From Streptomyces sp. NBC_01142 (GTDB lineage: Bacteria > Actinomycetota > Actinomycetes > Streptomycetales > Streptomycetaceae), in the NCBI RefSeq assembly GCF_026341125.1, contig NZ_JAPEOR010000003.1, positions 1,302,001 through 1,366,000 on the forward strand: a stretch of DNA of 64,000 nt, written 5' to 3'. Numbering within the stretch: position 1 is the stretch's first letter; every line of letters starts with the position of its first letter. A program made the translations under genes and the position numbers. The notes beneath the pieces were generated by a model. It did no database searches, was not told where the DNA came from, and was given only the letters and a program-made list of their open reading frames with translations. Below are positions 60,043 through 64,000 of this stretch, piece after piece.

Positions 60043-61811
60043 GGGTCTGGCCCAAGTTGTGTGGCCCGATTACGCAGAGTCACGCGAGGAGGACGCGTTT
60101 CCGGAGGAGCGGGAAGCCTGCTCGGCCGAACATCTGCCTCTTGAGCATCTTGATCCGGTTCACTGCCCCTTCCACTGGGCCTGAGTTCCAGTCGGTGGTC
60201 AGTCCGGCGGTCACTGCGTCGAAGTCGGCTTCCAGGCCGACGGCGAAGGTGCTGACGCCGGGGAGGCCGGCGGTCATGGCGCCGGTGATCCAGTCGGTGA
60301 GCCGGCCGCCGTCGAGCGTGGTGAGCATCTCGGCGAACGAGCCGACCAGACGGGCGGTCGTCTCCAGCTCCGGGCACTGGTCCAGGACCGTCTTCCTGCG
60401 GATCTTCTCTTCTTCGGTGAGAGTTGCGGGGTGCCGGGTGAGCCAGCCGGTGACCTGGCGGATCGACGGCGCGGCCGGCGCCGGCGGGGTGCCGTTCGAC
60501 GCGGGCAGGGCCTTGCGGACCCCCAGCTGGACGGTGGAGTAGTGACCGCGGAAGCCTCTGGCCGTGATCTCGCGGTGGAGATCGAGGATGGTCACCTTCC
60601 CTTCGGTTTCGGCCCAGCGTTGCGCCAGGTAGGGCTTGAACGGGTCGAGTTTGCTGGGCTGTTGGCGCTTTCGGCCCTTGACCATGTCCTGCCAGCGGGC
60701 GGCGCGGGCGTACCGCTGGACGGTATGCCGTCCCCAGCTCAGGTGCCGGGCGATCTCCCGGAGCCCCAGTCCCTGGGCGAGCAGGTCGTGGACGAGCGCG
60801 TGATGCACCCGGGCGCGTTCGGCGAACTTTCCGGACGGCTCGTCGTCCGCGGGGGCTGGCGCGTCCGTGGTCTCCCACTCAGGTTCGGGCCGAAGTGCCG
60901 GGACGGGAAGGTCACGGAGGCAGGGGCGATGGGCGGCGACCGTCTTCTCGACCGCGTTGGCGAGGTTCTGCCACAAATGGAAGCGGTCGGCGACTTGCAG
61001 AGCCTGTGGTGTGGCGGTGTGAGCCGCGTCGGCGTAGGCCCCGGACCGGTCGCGGCAGATGACCTCGATCTGCGGATGCCGGGCCAGCCACGGTGCGAGG
61101 GTGGCGGCGTCCCGTTCGGGCAGCAGGTCCAGGACCCGGTGCGTCTCCGCATCGATCACCACGGTTCCGTAGACGTGCCCGCGGCGCAGTGCGAAGTCGT
61201 CGCCCCCGACCGCCCTCGGCCGGGTCGCAGGCGGGTCGGGGAGGTCCATCACCCGTCTCAGCAGCGTATTGCGGCTGGTCATGATGCCCAGGTGCGCGGC
61301 GAGGCGGGCGCCGGCCCGCCCGGCCAGTGCCAGCCCGACCTTGCTCATCGTGGACCGCAGACGCTCGGTGGCCCGGCCATGGCGTCGGGTGAGTCCCGGC
61401 ACCTGTTCGACGAACGTGCGCTGCGGGCATTCCGCGCTCGCGCAGATGAACCGGCGGACCCGCAGCGCGAGTACGCACGGCCGTCCGGCACAGGCCAGGT
61501 CCGCGGGGAAGCGCAGGTAGGAGCCGTGGATCTGAGCCGACCAGTCTCCGCAGGCCGGGCAACAAGCGTCGCTTGCGGTGCATCGTGCTTCGATGCGTAT
61601 CGCTTCGCCGTCCATCTCGGCGGACGTGATCATGACCTTCGTGTTCGACGGGAACAACAGCTCTTGCACTGGAGACGGATCTTCGTTCACGGCGACTGAA
61701 TGTCGAGCACCTCAGCCATACGAGGAGCGAAATCAAGGCGACTTCCGAACCCCCGCCACAAAGATCAACAGCTACAACGAGTAATCGGGCCACACAACTT
61801 GGGCCAGACCC
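60043..61811. mobile_element. ISL3-family element, second copy type, with 8-bp duplication
   Basis: A 30-bp perfect inverted repeat (60043-60072, starting GGGTCTGGCCCAAGTTGTGT; 61782-61811) encloses one transposase. CTCTTCGA is duplicated outside both ends (60035-60042 and 61812-61819). It differs from the element at 42102-43729 in repeat sequence and transposase. Confidence 0.95.
60080..61690 (-). CDS. ISL3-family transposase
   Basis: A 536-residue protein: CCPACGDWSAQIHGSYLRFPADLACAGRP in segments and FICASAECPQRTFVEQVPGLTRRHGR (zinc-binding N-terminus), VGGDDFALRRGHVYGTVVIDAETHRVLDLLPERDAATL in segments (first Asp), VADRFHLWQNLANAVEKTV (second Asp region), and WNSGPVEGAVNRIKMLKRQMFGRAGFPLLRKRVLL (Glu and C-terminus). 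Unbroken, so probably active. ATG 61690 starts MNEDPSPVQELLF. Confidence 0.93.
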   Translation of the reverse strand: MNEDPSPVQELLFPSNTKVMITSAEMDGEAIRIEARCTASDACCPACGDWSAQIHGSYLRFPADLACAGRPCVLALRVRRFICASAECPQRTFVEQVPGLTRRHGRATERLRSTMSKVGLALAGRAGARLAAHLGIMTSRNTLLRRVMDLPDPPATRPRAVGGDDFALRRGHVYGTVVIDAETHRVLDLLPERDAATLAPWLARHPQIEVICRDRSGAYADAAHTATPQALQVADRFHLWQNLANAVEKTVAAHRPCLRDLPVPALRPEPEWETTDAPAPADDEPSGKFAERARVHHALVHDLLAQGLGLREIARHLSWGRHTVQRYARAARWQDMVKGRKRQQPSKLDPFKPYLAQRWAETEGKVTILDLHREITARGFRGHYSTVQLGVRKALPASNGTPPAPAAPSIRQVTGWLTRHPATLTEEEKIRRKTVLDQCPELETTARLVGSFAEMLTTLDGGRLTDWITGAMTAGLPGVSTFAVGLEADFDAVTAGLTTDWNSGPVEGAVNRIKMLKRQMFGRAGFPLLRKRVLLA

Positions 61812-61819
61812 CTCTTCGA

Positions 61820-62041
61820 GCCCCAGTGCAAGCACTTCTTCGGGGACCAGCGGGGTACGGAGTTGACCTGGCTCCACGTCCGCCGGGGTGGGGGCCGTCG
61901 TGCCCCCGCGGGTCTTCCTCGCGGCGGAGTGTGGCCATCGTTCGCCACTCCTCGAGGGGTTGACCCAGGTAAGCCCAAAGGCCGCAACTTCTTGATCTTG
62001 AGCCTCTGAGGTGCGCTCGATGATGTCGACCTGGGCAGCCG
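61820..62041. other. Residual sequence to the right of the ISL3 element
   Basis: The minus-strand frame through the ISL3 target joins LRTPLVPEEVLALGLEE to VLTNTSLN across the removed element, but no family was recognised. It may be the end of another decayed gene. Confidence 0.35.
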
Positions 62042-62075
62042 GTCTCCTCCCCCGGCTTTGGCCGGGGGAGGAGAC
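62042..62075. terminator. GC-rich perfect hairpin
   Basis: GTCTCCTCCCCCGGC and GCCGGGGGAGGAGAC form a 15-bp stem with a TTTG loop. Strong intrinsic-type terminator; its gene is not obvious. Confidence 0.75.
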
Positions 62076-62350
62076 ACGTCCGCACCTCTGGGTTTCCTGG
62101 CCGACAACATCAAGCGAGGCTTCAAGGCACGACCGTCTCACGCGACTTTGTCTCTGCCCACGTCAGGGCGTCGCGTGGCGGCAACGACGATTTATCACGG
62201 ACAGCGGACCGCGGACCGCGGACCGCTAGACAAGTAGTTCTTTCTTGCCATTTCTTACTACCTTTCGGCCGCCGCAGGTCAGATAGCTACCAGCACTGGT
62301 TAATTGAGGTGCAACCTGAGTCCACCAAGCAAACCAAAAGGGGAGAAAGC
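62076..62350. other. AT-richer upstream region of the secreted-protein gene
   Basis: Contains three direct copies of a GGACCGC/GGACAGC unit (about 62199-62225), then an unusually AT-rich stretch (62226-62300) that probably holds the promoter of the gene at 62351. Confidence 0.5.
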
Positions 62351-62701
62351 ATGACGAGACGTTTCGCCGCAATGACGCTCGCATCGGCTGCGGCACTGAC
62401 TGCGTTCATAGCGCCTAGCGCAAGCGCGACCGCCGAAAGAGCTGACTGCACCACGACCGGCCCCATGAGTATTGCTATCCGCGAGGGCCACGGAGAAATA
62501 TCGTGGTGCGGAAATCACGTATGGGGCTGGGTAAAGGATGACAGGAGCGACGGGCGGTGCCCGTTCTGGCGTGTTTGGACTCATAACGGCTCTCGTTATG
62601 AAGACTCCCACCGAGCCGGACCCGCAGGTACGACAATCGACGTCAACTGGCATGCAGCAGGCGACGTGGACTCCATCAGCTTGCGCTGGAAGTCCTGCTG
62701 A
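62351..62701 (+). CDS. Small secreted cysteine-containing protein, 116 aa
   Basis: Signal peptide MTRRFAAMTLASAAALTAFIAPSASA (cut after about residue 26). The mature about 90 residues have four Cys (ERADCTT, ISWCGNH, DGRCPFW, WKSC) and many Trp, suggesting a disulphide-stabilised beta-sandwich-like domain. Codon usage is clearly less GC-rich than neighbours (ATA, AGA, AAA codons), and the region upstream is AT-rich, which points to foreign origin. GGGGAGAAAGC precedes ATG 62351. It has its own terminator 30 bases after the stop. Function unknown. Confidence 0.8.
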   Translation: MTRRFAAMTLASAAALTAFIAPSASATAERADCTTTGPMSIAIREGHGEISWCGNHVWGWVKDDRSDGRCPFWRVWTHNGSRYEDSHRAGPAGTTIDVNWHAAGDVDSISLRWKSC

Positions 62702-62730
62702 ACCAGGAAACATAGAAGCAGCGAGGAAAG

Positions 62731-62752
62731 GTCCGGCAGGTGCCTGCCGGAC
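62731..62752 (+). terminator. Terminator of the secreted-protein gene
   Basis: GTCCGGCAGG and CCTGCCGGAC form a 10-bp perfect stem around TG, followed by ACTTTTCG, 30 bases past the stop codon. Confidence 0.85.
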
Positions 62753-62803
62753 ACTTTTCGTTCGAGGTTCGGTGTGGTTGTCGCGAGCCAGGCGCGGGCC
62801 TAG

Positions 62804-64000
62804 TACGGCAGTTGTAGATCGTGATCTTGTCTCTGGGCAACCCGGGGTGTTCTCGTCATGGCGATGCGGAGACTTGCTCGACGGATCTATATCCCGCCGA
62901 CCGACCTGCCTGGTCCTCTGCGCCATCGACGACCGAACGCGCGCGCTTCATCCGGTGCTCCCAGGCGGTGGGGTCCGTCGTCCCGCCGTCCGCCTCGATG
63001 CCGATACCCCCAAGGCTTTCGCGCACGTTCAACTCGTAGCCATTCCTCGGGGCTCTCCATCCTCGGGCGGAGCCCGGCGATCCGGGGATGGGAGTCGTGA
63101 GCTGCCCGTCTGGGCAAAGGCGCGGCCACCGAAGATCATCGTGGTTTGTGAAGACAACGAAGGATCAAGCGGTGGCCGCAGGTCACAGCGTAGGTGTTGA
63201 GCAATGGCAGGCGATGTTCGAGCGCCTGATGGAACGTGTCGCAGGTCGGTTCGCCCGGGTGGAACCCCGCCGCCGGGCCCGCTCGCTGGTGCTGGGTCTG
63301 CTGTCGGACCTGCCGCGCAAGAACTGCTGGACGATCGCCGAACATGCCGGGGACACCACCCCGCACGGGATGCAGCACCTACTGGGCCGTGCCAAGTGGG
63401 ACGCTGAGGCAGTCCGCGACGACATCCGCACGTACGTGGTGGACCACCTGCCCGACGAGGAGGCAGTCCTCGTCGTGGACGAGACCGGCGACCTGAAGAA
63501 GGGCATCGCGACGGTCGGAGTCCAGCGTCAGTACACCGGCACCGCGGGCAGGATCGAGAACGCCCAGGTCGCGGTCTTCCTCGTCTACTCCGCGCAGGCC
63601 GGACACGCCGCCATCGACCGGGAGTTGTACGTCCCGCGTTCCTGGGCCGAGGACCGTCGACGGTGTGCATCGGCCGGCATCCCCGACCATGTCGGCTTCG
63701 CCACCAAGCCCGCCCTGGCCGCACAGATGATCGCCCGCGCCCTGGACTGCGGCGTCCCCGCACGATGGGTCGCCGGCGACGAGGTCTACGGCGGCAACCC
63801 GACTCTTCGGACCGCGCTGGAACAGCGCGAGGTCGGCTACGTTCTCGCGGTCGCCTGCGCCCACCAGATCGTCACGAAGGGAGGAAGCATGCGAGCGGAC
63901 GCCCTGGTCAAGAAGATGCCCAAGCGAGCCTGGCAGAAGCTCTCGGCCGGGACCGGGGCGAAGGGACATCGCTTCTACGACTGGGCCGTGGTCCACATCG
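62804..64000. mobile_element. IS701-family element, right end beyond the window
   Basis: CTAG (62800-62803) followed by TACGGCAGTTG resembles the left border of the other IS701 copy (TTAG then TACTGCAACGG). The transposase begins 370 bases in and runs off the window. The long leader shows no other gene. Confidence 0.6.
63172..64000 (+). CDS. IS701-family transposase, 3' end outside window
   Basis: Frame from GTG 63172: VEQWQAMFERLMERVAGRFARVEPRRRARSLVLGLLSDLPRKNCWTIAEHAG in segments, VLVVDETGDLKKGIATVGVQRQYTGTAGRIENAQVAVFLVY (first Asp and the GVQRQY block), and ARWVAGDEVYGGNPTLRTAL (second Asp, DEVYG type). This is the classical IS701 layout and about 276 residues are visible before the edge. 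It is a different lineage from the 7336-8496 copy, whose second block reads DAAYG. Confidence 0.92.
   Translation, partial: MAAGHSVGVEQWQAMFERLMERVAGRFARVEPRRRARSLVLGLLSDLPRKNCWTIAEHAGDTTPHGMQHLLGRAKWDAEAVRDDIRTYVVDHLPDEEAVLVVDETGDLKKGIATVGVQRQYTGTAGRIENAQVAVFLVYSAQAGHAAIDRELYVPRSWAEDRRRCASAGIPDHVGFATKPALAAQMIARALDCGVPARWVAGDEVYGGNPTLRTALEQREVGYVLAVACAHQIVTKGGSMRADALVKKMPKRAWQKLSAGTGAKGHRFYDWAVVHI

Noticed and set aside
60912..62141. Minus-strand frame of 409 codons crossing the ISL3 right end
   Set aside because: It overlaps the transposase out of frame and crosses the target duplication; only the short segment near 61820-61960 might be older coding sequence.

Overview
The base composition (about 70% G+C), strong third-position GC bias, frequent GTG starts and gene content (AfsR/LAL-like LuxR regulator, GlxA-type AraC regulator, PucR regulator, DUF5133, DUF6381, SpoIIE phosphatase remnant, MacB-type ABC exporter) point to a Streptomyces or close relative. 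The density of insertion sequences, truncated genes and gene ends joined to unrelated gene ends suggests a chromosomal-arm, subtelomeric or plasmid-like accessory region rather than core chromosome. No tRNA, rRNA or CRISPR array was seen.

Layout. 1-3.3 kb: a MacB/FtsX-type ABC exporter (ATPase cut by the window edge). 3.3-10.6 kb: an IS landing pad. Two related two-frame IS5-type elements lie side by side, followed by an NF041680-type element that has been split by an IS1182-type, an IS5-type and an IS701-type element. Target-site duplications let the order be partly reconstructed. 10.7-15.3 kb: a GNAT-like protein, an IS4 element inside an IS5 transposase remnant, a scrambled IclR-type regulator and a Cdi-immunity-like gene. 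15.3-17.2 kb: a GlxA-family regulator followed by an MBL-fold hydrolase. 17.4-23.2 kb: a full-length accessory DNA polymerase III alpha subunit (DnaE paralogue) with a protein built of repeated HTH-like units upstream and a small Cys-motif gene downstream. 23.2-26.0 kb: a LAL-type LuxR regulator in four reading-frame segments. 26-28 kb: remnants and small hypotheticals. 28.0-31.4 kb: a fatty-acid desaturase and its ferredoxin/FNR electron-transfer partner, divergent from a PucR regulator across a palindromic promoter region. 31.4-35.7 kb: small genes, a Phd/RelE toxin-antitoxin pair with a strong terminator, and a thiamine-binding-like protein. 35.9-37.9 kb: a secreted lytic transglycosylase and a decayed sigma factor. 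37.9-42.1 kb: IS debris with an ATP-dependent DNA ligase tail, plus a small secreted protein with its own palindrome and terminator.

42.1-48.4 kb is the most distinctive biosynthetic-looking part. A carrier domain, membrane helices and three left-handed beta-helix-like domains form one polypeptide resembling the Pls/PosA poly-amino-acid synthetases but without an adenylation domain. Its 3' end is tagged by an ISL3 element with an 8-bp duplication. Behind it on the same strand lie a histidine-phosphatase-fold protein lacking both catalytic histidines and a multi-pass acyltransferase-like membrane protein. 48.5-50.6 kb: a sensor kinase whose response regulator has been eroded, and a SpoIIE phosphatase tail. 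50.6-53.6 kb: IS5 and IS630 elements, one probably nested. 53.6-58.2 kb: two overlapping small genes, a VioB-type ferritin-like protein, a VOC protein and a run of gene fragments. 58.4-64 kb: IS1380, a second ISL3 (8-bp duplication), a small secreted protein, and an IS701 element cut by the window end.

Intact and plausibly functional units are the exporter, the GlxA/MBL pair, the accessory dnaE, the desaturase system, the toxin-antitoxin pair, the transglycosylase, and the A-domain-less synthetase with its two neighbours. Family names rest on sequence recognition without a database search. Frameshifts could in some cases be assembly errors.
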